The position numbers and the translations under genes are program-made. This document shows, piece by piece, positions 41,866-49,612 of a DNA stretch of 64,000 nucleotides. Below the pieces are notes generated by a model. It was not told the origin of the DNA. It ran no database searches and saw only the letters and a program-made list of their open reading frames with translations. The DNA is from Desulfuromonas sp964536375 (GTDB taxonomy: Bacteria; Desulfobacterota; Desulfuromonadia; Desulfuromonadales; Desulfuromonadaceae), in NCBI GenBank assembly GCA_964536375.1, contig CAZHXF010000011.1, forward strand, positions 1 through 64,000, written 5' to 3'. How positions within the stretch are numbered: the stretch's first letter is position 1; each line of letters begins with the position of its first letter.

Positions 41866-41940
41866 GCGGGAATAACTCAGTGGTAGAGTGCAACCTTCCC
41901 AAGGTTGAGGTCGCGAGTTCGAATCTCGTTTCCCGCTCCA
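41866..41940 (+). tRNA. tRNA-Gly (anticodon CCC)
   Basis: A complete cloverleaf is present: acceptor GCGGGAA/TTCCCGC, D arm with GGTAGAG, anticodon stem CAACC/GGTTG around TTCCCAA (anticodon CCC, read GGG), and T arm GAGTTCGAATCTC. The discriminator is T and CCA is encoded. A terminator follows. Genes of foreign type begin soon after, which makes this tRNA a candidate integration site. Confidence 0.97.
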
Positions 41941-41948
41941 ATAAATTC

Positions 41949-41985
41949 AAGCACTTAGGTCATTTGATCTAGGTGCTTTTTTTGT
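41949..41985 (+). terminator. Intrinsic terminator after tRNA-Gly
   Basis: AAGCACTTAG pairs with CTAGGTGCTT (one G-T pair) around a ten-base loop, followed by seven T residues. Confidence 0.88.
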
Positions 41986-42444
41986 TTTATGAAAAACACG
42001 AGCAAAAACACGAGCAATTTTAGCGTGTACACTTCTACCGTGCCTGAAAGTTCAGGGTTATGTCCGTATAGTGCTGTGGCAAAGCCCTAGTATTGTAGAC
42101 ACCTGATCTTTATTATTTATTGGTAGTAGTTAGGACTTTGTGGAGGCTGAAAGAGGTAGGGGCCTTTGTTTGTATTGTTCTTCTGGATATAGCGACAGTT
42201 GGATGTTGTGAGATAATATTCTTGATGTTTACAGGACTCAGATCAGAATAGTTTACGGGTGTTTTTTGCACTGCACACGAGGGTTTTTAGTATTTATTGG
42301 GAGTTTTGTACGTTTCTTTTCTCGTTGTTACTAGTCTTAATATAAAGGGAAACAGGGTTTTCTTGCCTTGACTAATTCTTTTTATATTCTAGTGTTTTGT
42401 GTGAATTTTTTGGCATGATTACACAAGAAATACACAGAGATTCT
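41986..42444. other. Intergenic region at the left end of the accessory island
   Basis: The 459 bases hold no supported gene. At 41993-42018 the sequence AAAAACACGAGC is repeated in tandem. The rest is T-rich on the plus strand without ORFs or clear hairpins. It may be the decayed left end of an element that integrated at tRNA-Gly, but I found no second copy of the tRNA 3' end in the window. Confidence 0.45.
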
Positions 42445-42624
42445 TTATTGATTTGTTGTGTTGTGGCTATCTTCATTAGTTATGGAAGGATTGCCATTTT
42501 TCCATACCACTGCATATTGGCCTAAGCGTCTTTTTTTATCGAGAGCATTAGACACAGCTTTCTGCAGCGAGTTCAAAATTATCTGACCTTCTTTGGAAGG
42601 AGAGTTTTTAAAAGATTCGGTCAT
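42445..42624 (-). CDS. 59-residue protein coupled to the zeta-like kinase
   Basis: This short frame on the minus strand begins with an ATG that overlaps the stop of the zeta-like gene by four bases (ATGA) and runs 59 codons to TAA at 42445. The product is MTESFKNS..., with a helical middle (IILNSLQKAVSNALDKKRR) and the segment LGQYAVVWKNGNP, which I recall from small proteins beside zeta-type kinases. The order is kinase first, then the small gene, and the translational coupling suggests a toxin-antitoxin or regulator pair. Its role as antitoxin is inferred and not shown. Confidence 0.75.
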   Translation of the reverse strand: MTESFKNSPSKEGQIILNSLQKAVSNALDKKRRLGQYAVVWKNGNPSITNEDSHNTTNQ

Positions 42625-43208
42625 TGCGTTGCCTCAAGCAAAAATTGATAGTAACCACGGTGAATTATATCACGAGTTGTGTTGTTTTGTTCAAAAACCA
42701 GCACGGGTGATTCTCCGTCATTCATAAAGCATAGACATCGATCAACTTTATAGCTGAATTCAGACATCAGGTTTGACAGGCTGCGTGGAAAACGTCTTTC
42801 AATATCAATGGTGGGGATGTTATGTCCACCGTGTTCAACTCTTTCAGCAACACGCATTTTCGACATTTCAACACTGGGCAGGGCCAGATAGATGAGTTCT
42901 ACATTCCAGCCATAATTTTTCAACTTTTTAATCAGGCGCAAATAGCTACGACCGGAAAGGGTGGTCTCAAAGGCAAAGTCCTTCCGGTTTGTGATGCGCT
43001 CCTCAATTTCCTTGAGAAAAATTCTGCTTGCTGAAAGAAGTTCTTGCTCTGGTGCTAAAGGGGAAAGTCCTGCAGCAATTAAATCTGCATTGATGAAGTG
43101 GGTGCACTTCACTACCTTTGGAAGATATTCCATCGCAAAAGTTGTTTTTCCTGCGCCGTTTGGTCCTGCGATGATCCAGCATGTTGGCATAGTAAAATAT
43201 TGCTCCAT
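42621..43208 (-). CDS. Zeta-toxin-like P-loop kinase
   Basis: The 195-residue protein has a Walker A at GPNGAGKTTFAMEY (residues 15-28). ADLIAAGLSP near 41-50 and FAFETTLSGRSYLRLI near 79-94 are typical of zeta toxins and related UDP-GlcNAc or unknown-substrate kinases. The conserved RRFPRSLSN follows (near 138). True zeta toxins act with an epsilon antitoxin encoded upstream; none is present, and the partner here is the overlapping 59-residue downstream gene. So this is probably the ATPase branch often called 'zeta toxin family', whose function and toxicity are unproven. The frame is intact. An HsdR remnant lies immediately upstream. Confidence 0.8.
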   Translation of the reverse strand: MEQYFTMPTCWIIAGPNGAGKTTFAMEYLPKVVKCTHFINADLIAAGLSPLAPEQELLSASRIFLKEIEERITNRKDFAFETTLSGRSYLRLIKKLKNYGWNVELIYLALPSVEMSKMRVAERVEHGGHNIPTIDIERRFPRSLSNLMSEFSYKVDRCLCFMNDGESPVLVFEQNNTTRDIIHRGYYQFLLEATQ

Positions 43209-43215
43209 TACGAAC

Positions 43216-43452
43216 TTAATTAATGTGATACCTCAATTTTATCAGTTTATTCAACCGAATAAAAATACTGCTAAAAGTCAACAAAGGTCTCTGGATCTGC
43301 AGAATACCACCAAGCTGCTCTGTGGCATCGTTGGTGTTGCAGTACTTCAGTTCAACTAACCTGCCAAGTTTTATTAAATCCGTTCCACCGACACCCTCTT
43401 TGATATACTCACCAAGCACAAACTCCAAGAATTCTTGCTGTTTAGTCGACAG
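43216..43452 (-). pseudogene. Remnant of a type I restriction HsdR C-terminus
   Basis: Between a TAA at 43455-43453 and the TAA at 43216 the minus strand encodes about 78 residues with STKQQEFLEFVLGEYIKEGV, then DLIKLGRLVELKYCN and DATEQLGGI. This matches the C-terminal domain of HsdR (EcoEI R type), where QQEFLxFVLxxYxxxGV and LKY...DA...LGG recur. No start codon, helicase or nuclease domain is present, and no hsdM or hsdS is nearby. It is therefore a dead fragment of a type I restriction-modification system that once stood here. Confidence 0.7.
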
Positions 43453-43788
43453 TTAATGTCCTTAGAACTGTCGACCAATTAACTCCAGTACTATACATAT
43501 AATTTTCGTTTTTTGGGCGTGTATTTGGTTAATTATATGAGCCTCTTGCAAAAAAGTATTCATAAGGTTGTTTTTGTTATGGATAACAAATCCAGAGTCA
43601 GTCTTCGCAAAGAAACCAGCCACCGACCAATCCATTTTGTGAGTATTAATCGTAATCTTTCAGAGCCTGTCCACTCTGCTTTTATCGACTATTACTTTAA
43701 GTTGCTTATTAGAACGGCCTCGGTAAAACTGGGGCGTTCTTGTTTTTTACCTTTATCAACCTTTCGAAAACCGTGCGACACATACAGT
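43453..43788. other. Non-coding debris in the accessory island
   Basis: A plus-strand frame of 93 codons is present (43513-43794) but has no ribosome site and no recognisable motif. On the minus strand around 43692-43805 a frame contains IYELYVSHGFRKV, which faintly recalls the C-terminus of a GNAT acetyltransferase. Neither is supported as a gene; both look like decay. Confidence 0.35.
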
Positions 43789-44034
43789 TCATAAATAATC
43801 ACGAAATCTTTTGGCTTCCTCCAAAAATTCCGCCAGCTTTTCTTTGGTTGAAATATTGCCATGATAATAATCAAGGATGTGAAATTTGATATTAACCTGA
43901 TTGCGCTGCTTTTCTGATTTAATCTTTCTGATCTCCTTGTAGTAGCTGGTTTTGATATTTTTTCTAAAAACAAATGGTCCTTCTGTGATGCAGCAAGCGG
44001 CATAGCTGAAATAGCTATTTTTGTTGATGTTGCG
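43789..44034 (-). pseudogene. 3' fragment of a gene truncated by the IS21 element
   Basis: From the left end of the IS element a minus-strand frame runs 81 codons to TGA at 43789. The encoded residues (NINKNSYFSYAACC, then KEIRKIKSEKQRNQV and FHILDYYHGNISTKEKLAEFLEEAKRFRDYL) have normal composition and a helical C-terminus like a real protein. The frame enters directly from the IS end and no start is seen, so the 5' part was lost or lies across the insertion. The continuation at 46673 did not give a clear matching frame. The family is unknown. Confidence 0.45.
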
Positions 44035-44261
44035 TATTCCGGTGCAATCCGACCACCGATTCCACTGCAAAGTGGGCCACCCGTTCCGGAGCAAACTGGA
44101 CCAGTCATTCCACTCTAAAGTGGGCCACTGATTTCACTGCAAAGTAGGCCACTTTTTACCACTGTGCGGAATCGATGGACCACTTTGCACAATCGCTCGT
44201 TAGTGACGCTGGATAACCTGGTGTACAACACTGGAAATCAATCATTTCCGGAGGTGCACCG

Positions 44262-45815
44262 TTGGCAAACAAGAGGTTATCTATGCGCAAGATCAAAGAA
44301 GTTCTACGTCTTAATTTTCACAGCAAACTTTCTCAACGTTCGATTTCTAGAGCTTTGGGATTATTTCGTACCACTGTTGGTGATTATTTGCGGCGCGCCA
44401 AACAAGCACAGCTTAGCTGGCCGTTATCTGAATCAATGGCGGATCAGCAACTCTGTGACATGTTGTTTCCTGCCACTGTTATTGTCCCCGCAAGTGAGAG
44501 AGCCACTGTCGACTGTGCCTATATCCATAACGAGTTAAAACGCAAAGGGGTAACCCTGATGCTGTTGTGGGAAGAGTATCAGGCCGTTCATCCACATCCA
44601 TACCGTTATAGTCGTTACTGTCAGATCTATCGGCGCTTTGCTCGTACGCTGAAGCTATCAATGAGGCAGGTTCATCTCGCAGGAGAGAAGCTGTTTGTCG
44701 ATTATTCAGGTCAGACTATCTCTATCGTTAATCCACAGACTGGTGAGATCAAAGAAGCCCAGGTGTTCGTTGCTGTACTCGGTGCTAGCAATTACACCTT
44801 TGCTGAAGCCACCCTCAGTCAGGGTTTATCTGACTGGCTGGGTTCTCACCGCCGTGCTTTTGAATTCTATGGTGGCGTGCCGCAGATTGTGGTGCCTGAC
44901 AACTTAAGAAGTGCCGTCACCAAATCCTGCCGCTATGAACCGGACCTCAATCCGAGTTATCAAGAGTTAGCACAGCATTACAGCACCGCTGTTATCCCCG
45001 CTCGAGTACGCAAACCACAAGATAAGTCTAAAGCTGAAGTGGGTGTTCAGATAGTAGAACGCTGGATACTGGCACGGCTGCGTAAACAGACCTTCTTCAG
45101 CCTAGCTGAGGCCAATGACGCCATTGGTCATCTGCTCCTTGATATGAACAATCGCCCCTTTAAGAAGCTACCCGGTACGCGCCGACAGGCGTTTGAATCA
45201 CTGGATCAGCCAGTTCTACAACCGCTACCAGCAACACCCTATGAGTTTGCTCAATGGAAGAAGGTACGGGTCAATATCGATTACCATATCGAACTTGATG
45301 GTCATTACTACTCGGTTCCCTTTGCCTTAAAGGGCCAGCAGTTGGATGCCAGATCCACATCAACCTGCGTTGAATGCTACCACCAGAACAAACGGGTGGC
45401 TTCTCATTGCCGCAGTTTCCAGAAAGGGCAGCACACAACAGTCGTTGGACATATGCCCAAAGCACATCAGAGTTATGCCGAATGGACTCCAGAACGACTC
45501 ATTGAGTGGGGAAAGAAAAAGGGGCCACAAACAGCCAGCATGGTTGCAGCTATTATTGCCGCACGGCAACACCCACAACAAGGGTTCCGCTCTGCCATGG
45601 GGTTACTCAGCCTGAGTAAGACCTACGGCTCTGAGCGACTCGAGTCGGCATGTCGCTTGGCGATCACTGGCAAAGCTCTAAACTATAAGAGCGTTAAGTC
45701 CATCCTCAAGACCGGCTTGGATCAGCAACAACCTGAGCCTGAACTGTTTGAGGCACCACCGATTAAACACGATAATATCCGCGGCGGTAACTACTACACT
45801 CAGGGGGTACAGTAA
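44262..45815 (+). CDS. istA: IS21-family transposase IstA
   Basis: IstA is the DDE transposase. The 517-residue protein has an N-terminal helix-turn-helix (about 18-45, LSQRSISRALGLFRTTVGDYL), then a retroviral-type integrase core. Catalytic residues are visible: Asp in KLFVDYSGQ (near 150), Asp in VVPDNLR (near 210) and Glu in KSKAEVGVQ (near 262). A C-terminal beta-rich region follows, containing NYHIELDGHYYSVPF-like YHIELDGHYYSVPF. TTG at 44262 follows GGAGG and is the likely start; an ATG seven codons later is an alternative. It overlaps istB by one base, so both are made together. Confidence 0.95.
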   Translation: MANKRLSMRKIKEVLRLNFHSKLSQRSISRALGLFRTTVGDYLRRAKQAQLSWPLSESMADQQLCDMLFPATVIVPASERATVDCAYIHNELKRKGVTLMLLWEEYQAVHPHPYRYSRYCQIYRRFARTLKLSMRQVHLAGEKLFVDYSGQTISIVNPQTGEIKEAQVFVAVLGASNYTFAEATLSQGLSDWLGSHRRAFEFYGGVPQIVVPDNLRSAVTKSCRYEPDLNPSYQELAQHYSTAVIPARVRKPQDKSKAEVGVQIVERWILARLRKQTFFSLAEANDAIGHLLLDMNNRPFKKLPGTRRQAFESLDQPVLQPLPATPYEFAQWKKVRVNIDYHIELDGHYYSVPFALKGQQLDARSTSTCVECYHQNKRVASHCRSFQKGQHTTVVGHMPKAHQSYAEWTPERLIEWGKKKGPQTASMVAAIIAARQHPQQGFRSAMGLLSLSKTYGSERLESACRLAITGKALNYKSVKSILKTGLDQQQPEPELFEAPPIKHDNIRGGNYYTQGVQ

Positions 45816-46558
45816 TGCTAAATCATCCAACGGTAGAGAAACTACACAGCTTAAGATTGACCGGTATGGCCAAAGCATTGAGCGAACAACAACTGATGCC
45901 GGAGATTAACTCTTTGAGCTTTGAGGAGCGACTGGGACTACTGGTCGACAGAGAAAGCACTGACAGGGAAAATCGCAAACTAGCCACCCGCCTAAAGAAG
46001 GCCAAGCTCAGACATTCGGCTTCGATAGAGGATGTGGATTTCAAAGTATCCAGAGGACTGGATAAGTCGTTGATACTCAGCTTGGCAGCCTGTAGTTGGA
46101 TTGCCCGCGGTATCAATGTATTGATCTGTGGTCCCACGGGAGTGGGTAAAAGCTATCTGGCCTGCGCTCTGGCTCATAAGGCTTGTCTTGAGGGCTACAG
46201 TGCCCAATACCTGCGCCTGCCAAGGCTTTTTGAGCAACTGCGCCTAGCTAAAGTTGATGGGAGTTACGGGAAGATCATGCTCGCATTTGCAAAAACAGAT
46301 TTGTTGGTGCTTGATGATTGGGGGTTGACGGCAATGACTGATCCTCAGCGCCATGACTTGCTGGAACTCTTGGAAGATCGCTATGGTCGCAGAGCAACTA
46401 TCATCACCAGTCAATTACCCATTGAAGCTTGGCATGAATCAATCGGAGATCCGACTCTGGCAGATGCCATTCTTGACCGAGTGATACACAACGCTCATAA
46501 ACTAGAACTGAAAGGAGAATCTATGCGAAAAAACGCTATTAAACTTGACCAAAACTGA
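45815..46558 (+). CDS. istB: IS21-family ATPase IstB
   Basis: IstB is the AAA+ helper that selects targets and stimulates IstA. The 247-residue protein has an N-terminal helical region, Walker A GPTGVGKSYLACAL (about 105-118), Walker B LLVLDDWGL (near 167-175) and sensor-like ITSQLP (near 198). Its length is typical. Start ATG overlaps the istA stop (TAATG). No frame interruption is present. It lies 114 bases before the right end of the element, which contains several transposase binding repeats. Confidence 0.95.
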   Translation: MLNHPTVEKLHSLRLTGMAKALSEQQLMPEINSLSFEERLGLLVDRESTDRENRKLATRLKKAKLRHSASIEDVDFKVSRGLDKSLILSLAACSWIARGINVLICGPTGVGKSYLACALAHKACLEGYSAQYLRLPRLFEQLRLAKVDGSYGKIMLAFAKTDLLVLDDWGLTAMTDPQRHDLLELLEDRYGRRATIITSQLPIEAWHESIGDPTLADAILDRVIHNAHKLELKGESMRKNAIKLDQN

Positions 46559-47030
46559 CACTCGATTTAAAACAAACACTCCAGCGTCACTAACGAAAAA
46601 AGGTGGCCCACTTTGCTCTGGAATCGGTGGACCACTTTAGAGCGGAATCAGTGGCCCACTTTCAGCGGAATATGCATATAAGGGAGTTATCGGCTATTAA
46701 GGTGATATTATTTATGACAATCTAGCTGAAGTTGTTCTGACATGCAACCAAGCTTAGCCTAGAGATTCGTGGCAGGTCAGATAGAAAACAATCAACATAA
46801 TGCTATTCTCCTGCGGTTACCAAACCTGTGAGACTCATATCTAAAGTATGCAACTACCCGTTTATTGGATCAATATGACCAAAAATTAAAACATATAAGG
46901 TCATTGCTTTTGTCTTAGCGTACGATTTTATCCGAATTCTGCGGTTACCCCAATTTGGTTGGTATGATGATAAAACAACTACTACATCGGATACCCGCAA
47001 GGGGCATCCCTACAAAGCCCTTAGGCACAA

Positions 47031-47144
47031 CCTTTAATTTACAGGGATATTCAGGATGGTCAGGATAACGGCAAAACACCAGCTTAGATCTTTGGGTTTA
47101 ATCTTTGGTTTATCATCCTGAATATCCTGTGCATCCCTGTTAAA
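47031..47144. repeat. Long inverted repeat R2, copy 2
   Basis: Left arm TTTACAGGGATATTCAGGAT then GGTCAGGATAACGGC (47037-47072) and right arm TTTATCATCCTGAATATCC then TGTGCATCCCTGTTAAAT (47109-47144) are near-complementary across about 30 bases. Arms are closely similar to copies at 9994 and 47441. Confidence 0.75.
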
Positions 47145-47249
47145 TAGGATTTTGAATATGACTCTTCTTACTATGGGTCAGGCATATACTTCTGATTAGC
47201 CACGGACACACACGGAAAAGGGCGGACGGGAATCTAGTCAATGACACAA

Positions 47250-47290
47250 CCTTTAATTTACAGGGATAGGCAGGATGGTCAGGATAACGG
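47250..47290. repeat. R2 repeat, left arm only (copy 3)
   Basis: CCTTTAATTTACAGGGATAG followed by GCAGGATGGTCAGGATAACGG matches the left arm of copy 2, but the right arm is absent in the next 150 bases. It is a half or recombined copy. Confidence 0.65.
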
Positions 47291-47440
47291 CAAGTGCAAA
47301 ATCAGTGACTTTTTATCCGGAACTTATCAAGGCACTTATCCTGAGGCTGAAACAGCTCTTGACCTGCAAGCCACACCTTTTTTTTTAGCCTCGGGATTGC
47401 TCTGGATAAGAGCTGATTGTACTAAAAAACCAGTGCACAA

Positions 47441-47546
47441 CCTTTAATTGACAGGGATATTCAGGATAGGCAGGATAACGGCTTAAAACCTTAAAGCGTT
47501 TGTCCTTGGTTTATCATCCTGAACATCCTGTGCATCCCTGTTAAAT
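47441..47546. repeat. Long inverted repeat R2, copy 4
   Basis: A left arm at 47441-47480 (CCTTTAATTGACAGGGATAT) and a right arm at 47510-47546 (TTATCATCCTGAACATCC then TGTGCATCCCTGTTAAAT) flank about 30 bases. The right arm is followed by GGGATTGTGGGACAGGC, which also follows copy 1, so the copies share flanks beyond the arms. Confidence 0.72.
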
Positions 47547-47624
47547 GGGATTGTGGGACAGGCATATACTTCTTTTTAAAAGCGTTGACCACAGAGTAGG
47601 GCAGAGAACTACAGAGAACTGGCA

Positions 47625-47703
47625 CAACCTCTGGATACCCGCCTGCGCGAGTATGACTAACAACGGGGAACAGAACCAGAGCGGAAGATTAGTACTACTC
47701 AGG
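47625..47703. mobile_element. MITE-like element, right end only (copy B)
   Basis: CCTCTGGATACCCGCCTGCG, then GGGGAACAGAACCAGAGCGG and the end AAGATTAGTACTACTCAGG, match the right half of copy D (56243-56418). The left end is not found to the left, so either this copy is truncated or its left end was lost when R2 repeats inserted. Confidence 0.6.
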
Positions 47704-47865
47704 AAATAGCATAAGCGTTTAAAACAGCTCAATGCTTCTAATAATTAAACCCTGAATCTGGCGCAGGCGTAGCAGTGAACTGGTTTGTTTTTTATAAAAT
47801 TGTCTTATCCTCATGGATATTGTATTTTAGAAAATTATTAACTGAATTACTGACCAGAGGTGCCC

Positions 47866-48600
47866 ATGCTGAAGCTTAGTCTTGAAAAGATTGGCATTGT
47901 AATACTATTAATTCTTGTTGCTGGTTGTGTTGAGCTCGAAAACAACCCAACATTGAACAGTTTGTTGACCTCTTACACCACAGGGTCGACAGTGTTGGAT
48001 GAAAACACCATTGCTGCTGGTTTGCGTCAGGCCCTCGAAGTTGGTAGTGAAAAGGCAAGCATAGAAGCGTCTTCAAGTGGTGGTTTTTTAAATAATGATA
48101 AACTGCATATTCCATTACCGGAACAGATATCAGGTATGACTAACACGCTGCGTAATATTGGTTTAGGTGCGCAGGTTGATAAGTTTGAGACGGGAATGAA
48201 CCGGGCAGCAGAGGCAGCAGCAGCCGAGGCTAAACCTGTGCTGGTTGATGCAATAAAGGGGATGTCACTCACTGATGCCATGTCCATTCTTAAAGGTTCA
48301 GATACGGCTGCTACAGAGTATTTTAGAGCTAAAACCGGGGCAACATTGCAACAACGCTTTACTCCGGTAATAACTGATAAAATGCAGTCAGTTGGGGTAT
48401 ATAATGTGTATTCCCAACTGAAAAATGCTTACTCTGCTCTTCCTTTCGCCAATAAACCTGATTTTGATCTGGAAAAGTATCTTACAGACAAAACACAAGA
48501 TGGTTTGTTTTATCTCATTGCTCAAGAAGAGAAAAAAATTCGTCGCGATCCTGCGGCACGCACAACAGAATTGTTGCAACGCGTATTTTCAGCTCAGTAG
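47866..48600 (+). CDS. DUF4197 lipoprotein
   Basis: The 244-residue protein has a signal peptide of lipoprotein type, with lipobox LVAGC at about residue 22, and a DUF4197 domain over most of the rest (ENTIAAGLRQALEVGSEKAS, PVLVDAIKGMSLTDAMSIL, KTGATLQQRFTPVI). The function of this family is unknown; it is found in proteobacteria as a periplasmic protein. ATG at 47866 follows AGAGG; a GTG two codons earlier is less likely. It precedes a second lipoprotein gene by 66 bases and both may serve in the envelope. Confidence 0.88.
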   Translation: MLKLSLEKIGIVILLILVAGCVELENNPTLNSLLTSYTTGSTVLDENTIAAGLRQALEVGSEKASIEASSSGGFLNNDKLHIPLPEQISGMTNTLRNIGLGAQVDKFETGMNRAAEAAAAEAKPVLVDAIKGMSLTDAMSILKGSDTAATEYFRAKTGATLQQRFTPVITDKMQSVGVYNVYSQLKNAYSALPFANKPDFDLEKYLTDKTQDGLFYLIAQEEKKIRRDPAARTTELLQRVFSAQ

Positions 48601-48666
48601 CTACAAAATAACGCTTTGTTATCCGATAGATTGGCAGTAACTTTTACCACATATTCTAGGTTGCCA

Positions 48667-49149
48667 GTGAATCATGTAAGAATAAAATTTTTAATTATCA
48701 TCGCCGTGCTAATGTTGCCACTGGGAATATCTAGTTGTGCAAGTTTTAATTTTTGGCAACAAAAGCCAACCGTTATGGTGACAACTTTTCAAGTTATACC
48801 TTCTATCGGTATTGCTCCAAATTTCAAGATAGGTTTACATATTGTCAATCCGAATCGCGTAGCTTTGAAACTGGAAGGTTTGTATTACACCATAGCCATT
48901 GATGGGCATGAAATAGTAGCAGGGGTGTCAAATAAATTACCAACAATCGGAGCATATGATGTTGGAGATATTGAGATAGAAGCCAGAGCTAATATTGTCA
49001 ACAGCCTGCGTTTAATTGCTGATTTGGTACAAAACTCCCGAGATAGCTATCAGTACACTCTTAAAGCAGATCTGTCGGTCGGAATGTTTGTGCCGAGTAT
49101 TCATGTAACTAAAGAAGGAACAGTTTCATTGCAGTCATTGACTCGCTAA
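48667..49149 (+). CDS. LEA14-like (LEA type 2) lipoprotein
   Basis: The 160-residue protein has a signal peptide with a lipobox (GISSC, cysteine near residue 24) and a WHy/LEA14-type beta-sandwich (KIGLHIVNPNRVALKLEGLYYTIAIDGHEIVAGVSN, then ANIVNSLRL). Such domains are linked to water-stress tolerance in other organisms, though the bacterial role is unclear. GTG at 48667 with an AGG site gives the natural signal peptide; the frame could begin at 48616. It lies 17 codons into a longer ORF, after DUF4197. The neighbours suggest an envelope stress group. Confidence 0.8.
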   Translation: MNHVRIKFLIIIAVLMLPLGISSCASFNFWQQKPTVMVTTFQVIPSIGIAPNFKIGLHIVNPNRVALKLEGLYYTIAIDGHEIVAGVSNKLPTIGAYDVGDIEIEARANIVNSLRLIADLVQNSRDSYQYTLKADLSVGMFVPSIHVTKEGTVSLQSLTR

Positions 49150-49183
49150 ACAACCATTTTTCACTATATACGGGGAGAGCGTC

Positions 49184-49564
49184 ATGAAAGTTTTTTTTGT
49201 GCTTGGATGTGCTAATGCTTTTATGTCTGTAGCATTAGGAGCATTTGGCGCCCACATGCTGCGCGATAAAGTAACTGAGCTGATGATGGTTACGTGGGGA
49301 AAAGGGGTTGACTACCAAATGTATCATGCTTTGGCGCTGATAATCATTGCATTATGCATAAAACAATGGCCAGAGGTTAGGCGAGTGCGTACCGCTGGTT
49401 TTTTACTTTTAATGGGTATGGTTTTGTTTTGTGGCAGCCTATATGCTTTGGTTTTGACTCAAATTAAAGGCATAGGCATGATTACTCCTATCGGAGGTAT
49501 CACGTTATTGTGGGGTTGGATACTATTGGCCTTGTGTGCAAGAAATTTTGACAACCGCTATTAA
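49184..49564 (+). CDS. DUF423 membrane protein
   Basis: The 126-residue protein has four transmembrane helices (about 4-22, 44-60, 70-92, 98-120) and the DUF423 signature ANAFMSVALGAFGAHMLRDK near the N-terminus. It belongs to a widely conserved family of small inner membrane proteins (YwdK/YgdD-like) of unknown function. The ribosome site GGGGAGAG precedes the ATG. It is between the lipoprotein pair and a methyltransferase gene on the same strand. Confidence 0.9.
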   Translation: MKVFFVLGCANAFMSVALGAFGAHMLRDKVTELMMVTWGKGVDYQMYHALALIIIALCIKQWPEVRRVRTAGFLLLMGMVLFCGSLYALVLTQIKGIGMITPIGGITLLWGWILLALCARNFDNRY

Positions 49565-49612
49565 TGAACTTTCTGAATAAATCTAATTTTCGTTCGTAAG
49601 GAGAAAATCGGT

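Larger units (their letters stand above)
44035..46672 (+). mobile_element. IS21-family insertion sequence
   Basis: About 2.6 kb with istA and istB overlapping by one base, flanked by imperfect terminal inverted repeats of 29 bases (TATTCCG... with 22 matches). Near both ends the motif of about 20 bases with CACTTTGC and its variants (GGCCCACTTTGC, GGACCACTTTAG) is repeated several times in each orientation, the multiple transposase sites expected of IS21 ends. Target duplication could not be fixed from the flanks. Both genes are full length, so the element may still be active. It interrupts the gene whose tail is at 43789-44034. Confidence 0.88.
46673..47865. other. Repeat-rich intergenic region without genes
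   Basis: About 1.2 kb between the IS element and the DUF4197 gene. It holds three R2 inverted repeats and the right end of a MITE-like element, listed separately. Short frames here (for example 47241-47447) run through repeat arms and have no coding character. Repeats of this kind often gather where elements insert without harm. Confidence 0.7.

Noticed and set aside
41986..42018. Tandem AAAAACACGAGC as an attachment site
   Set aside because: It does not match the tRNA 3' end and no second copy at another border was found.
42445..43208. Classical epsilon-zeta toxin-antitoxin operon
   Set aside because: No epsilon-like gene lies upstream; the only partner is the unrelated downstream small gene, so the classical label is not used.
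43513..43794. Plus-strand frame of 93 codons in the accessory island
   Set aside because: No ribosome site, no recognisable motif and it runs over the remnants of minus-strand genes.
43692..43805. Minus-strand frame with IYELYVSHGFRKV resembling a GNAT C-terminus
   Set aside because: The similarity is short and generic, there is no start, and it overlaps the end of another remnant. I could not support it as a gene.
47241..47447. 68-codon plus-strand frame
   Set aside because: It begins inside an R2 repeat arm and its sequence is repeat-derived.
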